Assembly (NCBI GenBank): GCA_014338405.1
Contig: JTDE01001561.1
Span: forward strand, 31,420 to 95,419
DNA from: Paragonimus skrjabini miyazakii
Lineage: Eukaryota > Platyhelminthes > Trematoda > Plagiorchiida > Troglotrematidae
Direction: 5' to 3'
DNA: 64,000 nucleotides
Part shown: positions 38,833 to 49,689 of the stretch, piece by piece
Position numbering within the stretch: position 1 is the first letter of the stretch
Layout of the letters: each line of letters begins with the position of its first letter
The notes under the pieces: model-generated
What the model saw: the letters and a program-made list of their open reading frames with translations, nothing else
Databases searched by the model: none
What the model was told of the DNA's origin: nothing
Made by a program: the position numbers and the translations under genes

Positions 38833-39271
38833 AACGACAAAGTAGCGAACAAGATTTGTTTCCTGTGTTTGATCATCAGACCAATTACAACACAATAAAT
38901 ATGATAACAGTAACTCGCGTCAGTCAGAGAAAAACGGTCAATAAAGGTCATGGACAGCGTGTGTGTTATCAGTCAGGCAATCCCTATTCCAATTCGTGGG
39001 CTTGATTGACTGTGGGCCAGAGTAGATTAAGTGTCCGCACGAAATTCTTCTGAGCACAGAGGTCAGGGTTGCGTAATCGGATACTAATGGCCTTGGCAAC
39101 GATCAACATTCCGAATCTTACCATCTTTGATCGATTCTGTGGCACTCGGTAAACAATCTGAAAAGCGTTTTTCTTACTGGTAGAATGATTAGAGTCAGTG
39201 AAATGCGCAGCAATCACGCTTGAAACCGTATTGGTCACACCACTGTACAACCATGCAGGATGATGTTCACG
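38833..39271 (-). repeat. PLE inverted arm, left copy (endonuclease 3' end and tail)
   Basis: This arm contains the C-terminal endonuclease coding sequence and the element tail. It is the reverse complement of 40926-41364, differing at only a handful of positions that I could see (for example TTACG/TTGGT near the start of the coding part and A/G near 39255). Confidence 0.92.
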
Positions 39272-39510
39272 CACTTTGTCAGACAGTCGCTTGACATGAG
39301 CAAAGAAATGAGTACACACAACAACTGGTTATAGAACATGGAAATTTGTCTTTTGAGTTGTGACATGATGATGGATTTTGGACGGAAACTCACGCACAAT
39401 TGAGCGGCAAGGTAAGTTGTTTCGACTGACTTTTTCAGCTTTCTCGAGATGACTTCGGCCATCGGATCACCCTTGAAAGGGAGACTGATAATAGCAAGTT
39501 TCTTATTCAC
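38984..39510 (-). pseudogene. PLE linker and GIY-YIG-type endonuclease remnant
   Basis: The linker is recognised by SLPFKGDPMAEVISRKLKK and VETTYLAAQLCVSF, which match the segment that joins RT and endonuclease in this element class. A CVYSFxCxC-like pair is visible in another frame near 39300-39330. The C-terminal part reads VREHHPAWLYSGVTNTVSSV, then NAFQIVYRVPQNRSKMVRF, then AISIRLRNPDLCAQKNFVRT. The Tyr-Ile/Val-Gly-Arg block expected between the Cys pair and RLSDKVREH is missing, apparently by a small deletion. Frame changes occur within the linker. Not functional. Confidence 0.8.
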
Positions 39511-39529
39511 AGAAGGTGACTTAAATTTT

Positions 39530-40903
39530 AACTCTACTGCCTACATCACCTTCTGAATAAAACGCATTGGGTAGCCATTCTGCGTGAACACTTTTTGTAG
39601 AAAGTCCAGCTCTGCTTTTAGAGTGTCAGGAGTGCAGATCTTTAACGCCCTACCCGTCAGACATCGTATGAGGTCTCGCTTTTGATTTAGCGAAACAAAA
39701 CTGTTAAAGTGAATCTACCGGCCACTCCGAGTTTGTTTTCTGTACATATGTCGTTGGATTGTACCATCTTCTCGTCTTACTATGCCAACATCCAAGAAAC
39801 TTATTTGACCATTGTTTTCTGACTCCTGGATGAATTTAATACTGCTGTGGGTTGAGCTAAAAACTGCCATAACTCTGTTCATGTTGGAATTATCGGTCAC
39901 GACGCAAAAACTATCATTAACATAGCGTTTATATGATGCAAACTGTTCAATGACCGCACTCAATTGGTTAGTCTCCAGTTTGCTCATGGAAACATCAGCT
40001 AACAAGGAACCTAGATGTGAGCCCATTGCCACTCCATCTCTCTGTTGGTAGATTGCATTGTTAAACGGAAACTGCACGTTACTCGTACAAAGCACCAACA
40101 GTTCTCTCAGTTCGTTTTTGTGATGCCCACCTGTTTGTTGTTACACTCAATGTAGCCGCATAACTAGTCAACATCAAATGATATCATTCTCTGTTTGTTA
40201 ATGTTCAGGTCTTGGACTGCGTCAATGAAATGAAACATGTCCCAGAGACTGTTTTGCTAGCTCCAACCTGATAGGTTCGAGCAGACCGGCAAGCCATTTG
40301 ACCAGAGCATGATAAGGCGAGTTGCACATGTCTAAAATATGTCTCAAAGGCAAGCCTACTTTGTGCACTTTGGGCAGAACATATAACCTAGGGATTATTG
40401 TTCCAGTGGGGCGGACGCGCTCGAAAGTGGCCGGATCAATTATTCCCTTCTGTTTCAATCCACGCAAAGTTTTAGATGTCGCCTCTTCTATAGTTGGTGT
40501 TTTGTCTTTCTCCGTATTCATCTTCATGAATTTTGAGCTATCAGCTAGTATATCATTCATTTTGGTAACGTAATCAATCCTGTTCATTAAGACAACTCTC
40601 GTTGCTTTATCCGGTCTGGAAAGCATCATATGCACGTTCTTTTGTAAACAATACAATGCATCTAAATGCTGCTTCATCAGGAGCTGTTTTAATTGCAGTG
40701 TGTAGTTAAGGTACTGATAACAACAGTTCACCAATGTTGATTTGTTTTTCTTCGTTTAAGGATGATGATGGAGTTAGGGCGGCTAACTGATCGTACAAAT
40801 TTTCAAATTGAACTTCTAAATCAAGATGGCTAGTCTTACGGCGTGGACAACAAAATTTAGGTCCTAGTGAAAATGCCTCAAGCAAAATTCGGTTCAAATT
40901 CAA
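39530..40903 (-). pseudogene. Penelope-type reverse transcriptase pseudogene
   Basis: Three frames read in order on the minus strand. 40903-40706 is the N-terminal region (ILLEAFSLGPKFCCPRRKT). 40734-40222 holds the RPDK block and the PKVHK block. About 40190-39530 holds motif A (ISFDVD followed by TAG), motif B (GVAMGSHLGSLLADV), motif C (KRYVNDSFCVV; the first Asp of the pair is Asn) and ISFLDVGIVRRED, then a tail with NQKRDLIRCLTGRALKICT and ELDFLQKVF. The family normally has YVDD. The stop and the Asn change remove RT activity. Confidence 0.9.
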
Positions 40904-40925
40904 GAAGAAGAAGTTGTGAACATAC

Positions 40926-41364
40926 CGTGGACATCATCCTGCGTGGTTGTACAGTGGTGTGACTATTACGGTTTCAAGCGCGATTGCTGCGCATTTCACT
41001 GACTCTAATCATTCTACCAGTAAGAAAAACGCTTTTCAGATTGTTTACCGAGTGCCAAAGAATCGATCAAAGATGGTAAGATTCCGAATGTTGATCGTTG
41101 CCAAGGCCATTAGTATCCGATTACGCAACCCTGACCTCTGTGCTCAGAAGAATTTCGTGCGGACACTTAATCTACTCTGGCCCACAGTCAATCAAGCCCA
41201 CGAATTGGAATAGGGATTGCCTGACTGATAACACACACGCTGTCCATGACCTTTATTGACCGTTTTTCTCTGACTGACGCGAGTTACTGTTATCATATTT
41301 ATTGTGTTGTAATTGGTCTGATGATCAAACACAGGAAACAAATCTTGTTCGCTACTTTGTCGTT
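40926..41364 (+). repeat. PLE inverted arm, right copy
   Basis: A plus-strand copy of the element's 3' end lies immediately upstream of the RT N-terminal region. Its frame (40947-41213) is intact: VSSAIAAHFTDSNHSTSKKN, RMLIVAKAISIRLRNPDLC, LLWPTVNQAHELE. It is the inverted partner of 38833-39271. The family is known for terminal repeats that may be inverted, so this is read as the element's own upstream repeat. Confidence 0.92.
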
Positions 41365-41839
41365 AATCAGTAGTTTTTAAGAGATTTTTAGCGACTTTGA
41401 GAGCCGTATTACTGAAAGACAGGTAAAAATTAAATCAACCCCTACAACAGGAAATCACAAGGTTCTGATCTATCTACCACCTGTCGGTATAGAGTTAAGA
41501 AAATTTTTTCTATATGGATGGGATACCAACAGTCATTTGTGCCAAATTCACAGGATGGCTGAACAACGTAAAAATGGTTTAGCTGGTATGCGATGGAGCA
41601 TGTTGCTGAAAGGATTTAACAGTTATTCTTTTCGAGACGATCTTGTTTTTTAAATGGAAATGGTTGTAGACCTTAAACTGATGAACACTTCCAAGGCTAC
41701 CGTTTCCGATCTTCCCAATTCTCTTTTAAAGTTTGGTTGGACAAATCTAAAACTAAGTTGAAAACTTTGCCTACAACTGTTTGGAAAGCACAAGAAGATC
41801 GGTGTATGTAAACTCTTATCCCACCTTCAAAGAATTTAC
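41365..41839. other. Probable decayed RTE 5' sequence, not resolved
   Basis: No clean frame. It precedes an RTE reverse-transcriptase fragment and may be its degraded upstream part. Confidence 0.35.
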
Positions 41840-42110
41840 CTCAAATCTTTGTGACAGTCGCTGAGATCTCCATCATGTCCAAGGTATTCGCTGGTCTAGT
41901 TTGACTTCAGCTCGTCAATACCACAGAAAATCATGTTCGTAAAGAACATGTTGGATTTCGACTCGATCATGACTGCATTGACCACAGAGTTATTGTCGAA
42001 AGGTTCTTCAGAGTTCAGTACTGCTGCGGACAAAAACCACGTTTAGATTTTGTTGTTCATGACATCTAGTTCAACGGCTTTCTCTGCAAAGCCATCCCAA
42101 GGAAGCGTGT
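41840..42110 (+). mobile_element. RTE-type reverse-transcriptase fragment (N-terminal blocks)
   Basis: On the plus strand, SKVFAGLV is followed by a stop, then LQLVNTTENHVRKEHVGFRL and DHDCIDHRVIVERFF. These correspond to the RTE blocks SKVFAxxVLRRL, REEQAGFRPGRGCIDHI and the following helix. The FLD-x-AFDSVDR block is partly seen as DFVVHDI, stop, FNGFLCKAIPRK. It covers RT blocks not present in the other two RTE copies. Stops and shifts show decay. The extent beyond 42110 is uncertain. Confidence 0.7.
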
Positions 42111-44190
42111 TGTGTTCGGTATGTTTCTTTTATATACAAGATGGAACTTTGCGTGCGACTGTCCTGAGTTATTAGCACGTTGAATGTTGCCGGTCAAATA
42201 TCTCTTTTTTTGTCCTCTGTCCAACCATGATATAGACAACACCTCCCGTACTGAAATGTCCGACACATAGAAAGTGGACGATTTTGCGCCACTTGACAGC
42301 TTCACTGAGCATATAAAGACTATTAGCGGTAATGAGGAATGACAGTGCATGTTTGCAGAAAAAGTAATTCACCTCTGTAAGAACCCAAATGTTATTTCGA
42401 AATTTGTTCGTTCTCATATCTGCTTTCGTTGTTGAAAGCAGTCCGTTCAGCCACAGCCATCTGTCATTTGGTGTGCGTCGTAAAGTGTACTTGGTCATAT
42501 GTTACGTAAAAATTCAATTTTAGGAATGATTTTCTGTCCTTGATAAACATTAATTGGTAGTCTTCAAGTCACACTCGTGAAAGTACCGAGAATAAGCACA
42601 GCTTATCCATGTGAAGAAACACGGAGAAAGCAAGCCTAGGAAACAACTTTTTCACATTGTCAGCTTTTACTTTTTGATCTTTTCCTAAGTCATTTGAGAT
42701 ATCCCAAGTTTCAACTCACCACTTCACGGGTCACTACATCTTCCTTGAACGTATATAACTTGTCTTTCGACACAACACCACTCCAATTCTAACACAATGC
42801 GATATGTGTAGATATCATTGACACATAAAATTCCGAATATCAAACCCATTCACTCGTTACGTGTCACTGCATTCTAGTAGTTGGACCGTTACTCGAGATA
42901 TTGATTAAGATCAAATACGCTTCATATGACGGTCTATTTAAGTTTCAACTTGTATCACACATACGTTTTGCTTATGAACATCTTCCGTGAAAAGTATCTG
43001 ATCGTCGTGCTTGATTGTGCAGGCACATAGAAAGATCGCATTTTATCAAATCAATGTCTCTGTCAGAAGCAAACTCGAATGAACATTTATAGAACAATTC
43101 ACATGCCCGACAAAGAAAAATATCAGCGTTTCCAGGTTCATGATTAAGTTAACCCTTCAAACGTTTGAAGGAATTTTGTGAAACGTTGTTAAATAACACC
43201 TGCCGTAATTATTCGTTCGGCCAGTGAGTCCAATGGTAGAAAAACCCAGCTTGGTTAAAGTCTGTAGTATTTTTCGAAACCATTGATGACAGATTTTCCC
43301 AGCTGTGGCGAAATCCCGATGAAAACGATCAGTTGAATGAAATTAGGTCACAGGTGGATATTGAGGCAGTCGGACTATCGTAGTTGTCGTTCAAAGTGCA
43401 ATGACTGTTGGTCTTTCCGATCGGGAGTGTTACTGACTGTCGATGGCTGTCATTATCATTTTAAGACAGGACTAAGTCAGTCAACTAGCTATTAACACTA
43501 TGGGTCATCACCACCGACTTAAAATGAGTACTGCCGAACTAAGGCTGCTCAAACACCGATCAAGTTTGAAGCTGTATTAAACCAATTGGAAAATATTACG
43601 TCGAGTGCTACTGAAATAATCGGAAGAATGAAGACTGGTTGATTCGGCTCCTGACCTGATTTACCATCAGCATTGAACAAGGGTGTTCAAAGTCAGAAGG
43701 AATACTATGACATCTCTACCTCTAAGCGCTTTTATGTTAAGATTACGTGTGAAGTTGTTAGTTTAGGAAACAATTAGCCATATGCTTTCGAAAGAATTGA
43801 GAACTAAAACTGTGTATTCTCTTCTGCTCGAAGACTGCTTATACGGAACCGATAAGAAACACCCACCACAGGATAACCGTTCAGGAGACAACATACTCCT
43901 TCGAAGAGGCAATTTAGTTTGGTTCAGACATCCCACTGATAAGTGTATAAGCACCACCGATCAGTCAAACCAGAGAATAAACCGCTGTCCAACAAATCCT
44001 GTAATTAGTGATGAGCAATGCGTCAGTTAATAGAATGTAACATATGCAGTTTTAAAACTAAGTATCCAGTGAGCAGAAGTGAACTATATGGAAACAGATA
44101 AATATAAATTGTCCCTTACGGTCAATGAAAAAATTGCATTTTCAAGCATCATGGTTACAATAAGACAAATCAAAAAGGCAAATAACTTAT
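42111..44190. other. No supported gene
   Basis: Minus-strand frames at 42066-42498 are probably antisense openings of decayed RTE sequence. A plus-strand frame at 43782-44030 has no splice or domain support. Confidence 0.45.
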
Positions 44191-44510
44191 TCACGACCCG
44201 TCAGAGTTCAGTCGCTTCTGTTCAGTAACGGTTATTACAGAAGAGGAAGTATTGCCGGATTTTAACAAAGTGCTGTTGCTAGCGCTAAAATCAACTTTGT
44301 CAGGTCCAGCATCGAAAAGAGGCTGAAATGAAAAGTGTGGATATCCGTAATGGATAGGGTATTTTACGCTACATGACCACTCTTTGAAGTGACCATGACA
44401 GGTGTGCAAGTAAACCTGCTCGCAAAGCACGCGTTCACAGGTTCGTTTATTATCGCTAGGTTTCGTGGACATATTCAAGGGTAACCACGAGTTAAGGAAC
44501 TTACCATGAC
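44191..44510 (-). CDS. Candidate coding segment, Cys-containing, unrecognised
   Basis: A minus-strand frame is open from about 44530 to TGA at 44191. The peptide includes CERVLCEQVYLHTCHGHFKE and SVKYPIHYGYPHFSFQPLF, then a Ser/Asn-rich tail. The Cys and aromatic content looks like a secreted or domain-type protein, but no motif is secure. A perfect donor-like string (CATG then GTAAGT) occurs on this strand just upstream, which complicates the exon model. It could be a terminal exon or chance. Confidence 0.3.
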
Positions 44511-45213
44511 TTCTAATACACCATCAGATATTGATGTGCTTTCATTCTGCTCTCCCTTGTCTTCCAGCAATTAGCTTCAATGAAATTGACTAACAATTGC
44601 GACTATGCTCTTTAATAACAGACGCCTAAGTGATCTTTTGAAATAAAGGCTAGTATTGGCGCATGTTCGACAGGTTTTGCCTATCACAACAAGAAGATCG
44701 GTCCGAAAATATAATTCAACGTACAGAACATGTTTGCAAGCCTCTTCGTAGTTCTGATAGAACGTGAAGTTTCGTAGATAAGCGTGTTTATAAGCCATCT
44801 TTGGATGTGCTTATTGTTTATTATAGATAAATAATTATCCGTATGTTATTAGCTCAGAAGCAAGTAATGTATAATCCGTCGAACATGATTCCAGAGTTCA
44901 TTGCTTCATTCTTTCACTTTTCAAAGGTTACCAATGCCACTGAACGGCTCCTATATCCTTCCCCCTTGTCGCTACGGCCAAATGGATGACGTACATATCT
45001 ATCACCGAAGATGTCCTCGGCCAGTACGCAAACCTTGAGCCGTTGTTAACTGCAATGAACCCGAGAAAAGGAATCAGTATGATTTTTCGCTAGTTGACCA
45101 TCCATTTGAAGTAATCTAAATGATTTTCGTAACTAGGCGATAAACAGGTTCTAAAGGGAACCATTATTTGAGACTGATATTTTTGTACATTTTTCCAAGC
45201 TCTTTTTCCACAG

Positions 45214-45271
45214 GTAACAATATCGAAGAACATTTGGGATCTGTGTTTGTTCATCTAAACAGACATGAATG
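45214..45271 (+). CDS. Candidate small exon of group 2
   Basis: A very strong acceptor (CAAGCTCTTTTTCCACAG at 45213) is followed by an open stretch reading NNIEEHLGSVFVHLNRHE and a donor GAATG then GTAACT at 45271/45272. It starts in phase 1, compatible with the end of the exon at 38217. It ends in phase 2, which does not join cleanly to the frame of the following segment at 45300 (a TGA would form), so the 3' boundary is unsettled. Confidence 0.42.
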
Positions 45272-45299
45272 GTAACTCATCGATTTATGTGTGCACAAG

Positions 45300-45554
45300 A
45301 TTGGTTTTGAATGTAAACGCTTTGTACATATTGGCGAATACACGTACCCGGGATGGAATCTGGATCTTTCTTTTCTCTGTGGTCAATCTGTTGGCTCGAC
45401 AACCAACCAACTGTGCTACGTACCGGATATTCCCAAGTTGAAATGTGATTCACCAGTTTTAGCTGAAGATCATGCTTCCAGTAACGAATCAGTCTGGCTA
45501 ACATTGACGGCTTTAAACATACCTCCAGAATGCATTGACAGTACACCCCTATAA
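45300..45554 (+). CDS. Candidate terminal exon of group 2, unrecognised
   Basis: The frame is open from 45276 to TAA at 45552-45554. An acceptor AG lies at 45298-45299. The peptide is well mixed and contains Cys, Trp and Gly (VHIGEYTYPGWNLDLSFLCG, NQLCYVPDIPKLKCDSP, SVWLTLTALNIPPECID), suggesting an extracellular or cysteine-stabilised segment. The relation to 45214-45271 is unclear: a 28-nt intron would be possible by size but breaks the frame. A minus-strand frame over the same bases is judged a shadow. Confidence 0.45.
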   Translation: MGFECKRFVHIGEYTYPGWNLDLSFLCGQSVGSTTNQLCYVPDIPKLKCDSPVLAEDHASSNESVWLTLTALNIPPECIDSTPL

Positions 45555-46851
45555 AGTGCGCATTCATAGGATACCACCAACACACCCTAAATTTTAACGC
45601 AAATAATAATATCATTAGGGTTATCGACATAATTGGAAGTGTAGCGTTCAATAGTGGTTATCTGAATAAAGTCACATTTATTGGAGTCAGTACACGCACA
45701 GTGACATTCACTTCAGAGTGTTTTGTCAGCGTTGCAACTTCAAGTAATGCAGTAAATATGAACTGCATGTAATTGGTGCGAGCTATTTTGTTTCGTTCAA
45801 TTGCATTCACTCTGTAATAGTATTTACACACTTAATTCTGTTATTGCCCAGCAGCTTTTTTCGAAAAAGGTGCTTGAAGTAGTCGCTATGTTGTAGTTAG
45901 TAGAGTGGAAAGCGTTTCATATACAATGTATGAATCTTCTTTGGGTTTCTCCGGTAAAAGCTCCCGATAACTTGCATTCAAAGCAACTATCAGTTGTTTG
46001 AGCGAGCAAATTAGGTTACTGTTGGTCCAGGGTCGTGCCAATCATTCAAAGCATCTACCGTATTTACTCTCTACAGAACACGTCTAAATAAGCAGGCTGG
46101 TGTCAGCTGGTATTCACTAAAGGCGTTCTGCAAAGCTATTTCCCAATCCGGAAATAGCGTTGTCCTTTTATTTAATCTATCCAGTTACTGTTAAAGTCAA
46201 CAAGTCAGTTATCGGTTTTAGCGATGTAAAGCTGTCGACCGGTGGTGCTATCGATTACGGTTTGACCAGACCCACAAACATACTACATACTTCGCTGTGA
46301 ATCCAGTTTTCGTGAAATAAAACATACACCTGGCCTGACATCTTCATTTTAACCGCCGCTATCTTGCTTTTCGGTGCGACTGTACAGAAGTACAACAGTT
46401 GCTAGTTAACGCCAATTTCTGATCTTATCTGGAACCGACAGGTCGATGGTAACCACCGAATTGTTAAACACATCGTGTGAATAAGGGTTTGAATAAACCG
46501 GCACTTGCGCTTAGGACGTTCCTAATCATCGCCGAGGGTTTGGTTTGTTCTTCTATCTGATGAGAGCATAGTAATTTCTTTGTTATTTCGGATTAGAACA
46601 ATATCATAAATTGCATGGATATATGAGCAATTTTATCATTTATAAAACAAAACCACAGTTAACGGTCTATTACAATCTTGTTATAATAATGATTATAGGT
46701 CGTTCAAATTTACGCCTTTTAATGGTAATTTGACATTCCAGACGATGACCAGAGTGCATATATGCTTAACGTGGGCTACATGCTTGTTCATTTACAACAA
46801 CAATCAAATAGTTACCATTTATTTCACAACCGAAAGTTGAGCACACATAGC
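45555..46851. other. No feature seen
   Basis: Only short frames, AT-rich. Confidence 0.5.
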
Positions 46852-46965
46852 ACAGAGAAGTCAGAAACAGTTTTTGCACACAATGTATCTCTCGGGCACA
46901 TTTCGCTGCATCTCATCAGGTACATACTGCAGTCTGTGTGTTTATATAGCAAAGTTCAATGGGCA
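46852..46965. repeat. Left arm of a 114-bp inverted repeat
   Basis: It is the reverse complement of 47664-47777, with one mismatch seen (CTCGGGCAC versus CTCGAGCAC). The arms enclose a PLE linker fragment and the assembly gap. Confidence 0.9.
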
Positions 46966-47251
46966 CGCTGAAAGAAAATGGCCATCCATCGGCATTTGTT
47001 GAGAAATTCAGCAAACAAAAGCCTGCCGCTCCGATGTGTTCAGCAGTTCCCAAACTAAATGTCTATCTCCGTTTGCCATACAAAAGTGATGACATTGCAA
47101 CTTTGTTGAAAACCCGTCTCACGGCGGCTGTGGGACTCACGTTCCATGCAGCCCAACTGGTCATGCTGTTCACCACCACCCGATTCCCAACATCACCGTT
47201 GAAAACACCGCTACCGCTCAACGCCAAATCTTACATCATCTACGAATTCTC
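46966..47251 (+). mobile_element. Penelope-like element linker fragment, cut by the gap
   Basis: The open frame reads LKENGHPSAFVEKFSKQ, then VPKLNVYLRLPYKSDDIATL, LTAAVGLTFHAAQLVMLF and PLPLNAKSYIIYEF up to the N run. It matches the RT-endonuclease linker of PLEs, a subfamily different in sequence from the copies at 38833 and 53640. The RT that should precede it is absent; the inverted-repeat arm abuts it directly. The endonuclease core would fall in the gap. Confidence 0.78.
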
Positions 47252-47516
47252 NNNNNNNNNNNNNNNNNNNNNNNNNNNNNNNNNNNNNNNNNNNNNNNNN
47301 NNNNNNNNNNNNNNNNNNNNNNNNNNNNNNNNNNNNNNNNNNNNNNNNNNNNNNNNNNNNNNNNNNNNNNNNNNNNNNNNNNNNNNNNNNNNNNNNNNNN
47401 NNNNNNNNNNNNNNNNNNNNNNNNNNNNNNNNNNNNNNNNNNNNNNNNNNNNNNNNNNNNNNNNNNNNNNNNNNNNNNNNNNNNNNNNNNNNNNNNNNNN
47501 NNNNNNNNNNNNNNNN
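47252..47516. other. Assembly gap (265 N)
   Basis: A run of N. Any reading frame drawn across it is meaningless. The true gap size is unknown. Confidence 1.
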
Positions 47517-47663
47517 GGTAGCAATTATCAAATGGAAGCCACCCCAGTCTGTACAGAAAGACTTGTTCGTCAGTACCAAATTGCCCTGGTAATTGATGTG
47601 TATGGATGTGCGTGAGTGTGCGTGTGTTGGTGTGGTTGTTGATTTTGTTGTTCAGCTTCACAA

Positions 47664-47777
47664 TGCCCATTGAACTTTGCTATATAAACACACAGACTGC
47701 AGTATGTACCTGATGAGATGCAGCGAAATGTGCTCGAGAGATACATTGTGTGCAAAAACTGTTTCTGACTTCTCTGT
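47664..47777. repeat. Right arm of the 114-bp inverted repeat
   Basis: It starts TGCCCATTGAACTTTGC and is the partner of 46852-46965. A GTGTGCGTG-rich stretch lies just before it (about 47595-47640). Confidence 0.9.
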
Positions 47778-48734
47778 TCAAATTTGCTATGGGAAAAGTT
47801 TGCTTTGCTACACATAGTACAGACAAACGCTATCCACGTCCTTACCAGAATGAAACCGATCCTGTTATACATAACTGAACACAAGCCCCTTCTACCTCCT
47901 ACCAATTCCAGTATTGTGAAATCTGTTAGAGACCAGAGGTTTCATACTTGTCCAGTCAGTCGGGTTTCAAAAGATATTCTCGCTTACCAGTTCAGACCTG
48001 TTGTGGCTTGAATATGAGACAAGCACGAGATTTAATCATTGTATCATACTTATTACTTCACTATCAATTATCTCGCATGAACCAGAACGTCGTAGCCATT
48101 TTCAGGGCAACGTAACTGTAAGTGACATGATTCAACGACAAGCCACTGCTTTACTGTCGCAAGTGATGCAATGCGTACCTTGACTAGCGCAATGTCGCAC
48201 TAGAACCTAGGGTATGTTCCCGGTACTGGGGTAAGAATTCGTCGAAACGATGGACACATGTTTTTAATCACCTGTTGAACTATGATATCCTACTTACTTG
48301 TATGCCTTTCTACACTACAATCAGCTTTAATCGCGCATTGTAAGTGGATACCTACACGTCATAATTAGCCTGAGAAGCACAATAAAATATCATGAGGAGT
48401 ATTTCCACTCTCGTCAACAGTCATTTTTAATAAAGAAAATATTACTTCTACCGAATAGTAGTTAGACGGAAGGTAAAGTCACTTCCAAGATCCTTAAACT
48501 TTTTAGGGTTAGGTAACATAGACGATGAAATAACGTTAGTGACACAACTCACATTTAGGCAGACTGTATTTCTAATGAATAGTCGGGAAGTTGGTTAATT
48601 TCTAAAAAAAAAACACTTACAGCTGATCGCTGTTGTTGCTATTGTACAGATTTCCCAATTGGCCACTGTTGAAATGAAATATCACAAACAGGTTTTCCTC
48701 TTGTTTGGTCTCGTCAGTAGTGCACATCTTTTTC
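47778..48734. other. No feature seen
   Basis: Two plus-strand frames of 60-75 codons lack support. Confidence 0.5.
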
Positions 48735-48800
48735 ACAGTCGGGACTAGAACTCCGGCCACGCTTTCATGAGGTAGTCGTGTTGACCAATGAGCTAGTGAC
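48735..48800 (-). repeat. tRNA-derived SINE, family B
   Basis: On the minus strand, an A-box-like TAGCTCATTGGTCA (48781-48800 region) is followed at tRNA spacing by a B-box-like GGAGTTCTAGTCCCGAC (48738-48754). Confidence 0.6.
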
Positions 48801-49299
48801 TTCATTATGGGTACGACTGAATAATTTTATGCAAACACTTAACAACGGTTGATCGTGAGTAATGCTCATGTTACCTTACTGTTTCTTCACGAGAGGAAAA
48901 GAAGCACTAGATACAAGTGTCGTTCTTGTTATGGCTTGTCAGCAGTTTTGTTGTAAAAAACAGCAAATCGAATGAGAAGGCACCCCGTAAGAATAAAGTG
49001 TAAATAGTAAAGTAAAGTTCAGGATATGTAAAATATCACAGAAGTAGTCATAATCCCCGAAACAAAACCGTACACAAATCTTCATTAATCCGAGGAAAGA
49101 AGTACGCAGACGTAAACTACACATAATAACTCATAGAGACTCGTATGTATGGGTTTGCCGAGTTTTTTCATGCAACTAATGTATGATACACATATATACG
49201 CTTGCTCAGCTACATATTACGGATAAGTCAACGATTAATATGCAGTAATTACTGTTACAGATAAGTCAGGAGAGATCCCATTGCAAAAAATGGTGATCT

Positions 49300-49374
49300 T
49301 TGCCTGGTTTCTAACGAGCGACAAAAACACCTTAACTAAATGCGACAAATATTCTACCAGCTAGGCTACGCCAG
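49300..49374 (-). repeat. tRNA-derived SINE, family A
   Basis: The minus strand reads GTAGCCTAGCTGGTAGAAT (A box), then TTTGTCGCATTTAG, and ends in a degenerate B box. It shares the internal TTTGTCG and TGTTTTTGTCGCT words with the copy at 49582-49645. Confidence 0.6.
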
Positions 49375-49484
49375 AAGAACAGACATTTCATATCTGCATT
49401 AACTCACTAGCCCAGCTAACATTGCACTATGGGCTTGATCAAACGATCCAGAAAAACGACTACTCAGGCGGGATTTCTCACGCA

Positions 49485-49525
49485 GTTTGCATTAGAACTC
49501 ACCGATGACACCAATGAGCACTCAA
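49485..49525 (-). repeat. Degenerate SINE, family B
   Basis: GAGTGCTCATTGGTGTCATC then GGTGAGTTCTAATGC on the minus strand resembles the copy at 48735-48800 (GCTCATTGGT and GAGTTCTA shared), with the middle shortened. Confidence 0.4.
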
Positions 49526-49581
49526 ATTGTATCAGTGGTAATTTTAAGTAGACCGAAATGCGGAAAATCGGGAATTTTGCT

Positions 49582-49645
49582 CGTTTTGAACCAGCGACAG
49601 AAACAGCAAGTCCAAAATCGACAAATACCGTAACAGCTGATTTAT
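49582..49645 (-). repeat. tRNA-derived SINE, family A
   Basis: The minus strand reads CAGCTGTTACGGTATTTGTC, then GGACTTGCTGTTTCTGTCGC, then TGGTTCAAAAC (B box). The internal words match 49300-49374 and 57755-57832. Confidence 0.6.
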
Positions 49646-49689
49646 CGATGTGATTTACTTTGTCAGCTGGTTGCATGATAGACCTATCC

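Larger units (their letters stand above)
38833..41364 (-). mobile_element. Penelope-like element (near complete, inactive) with inverted arms
   Basis: On the minus strand the element runs N-terminal region (40903-40706), reverse transcriptase (40734-39715), linker (39510-39300) and endonuclease C-terminal part (39319-38984). The two ends, 38833-39271 and 40926-41364, are reverse complements of each other over 439 bp without gaps. The RT is Penelope type: RPDK block, PRLYVLPKVHK, NSPYHALVKWLAGLLEP, GVAMGSHLGSLLADVSM. The element is dead: a TAG follows the motif-A FDVD, the catalytic YVDD is YVND, and there are frame breaks. It sits in a presumed intron of group 2. Confidence 0.92.

Noticed and set aside
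45277..45651. 124-codon minus-strand frame
   Set aside because: It overlaps the plus-strand candidate exon at 45300, which has better composition and an upstream acceptor; treated as a shadow.
47211..47670. Frames of 94-218 codons spanning the N run
   Set aside because: They exist only because N reads as any residue; only the PLE-like part before 47252 is real evidence.
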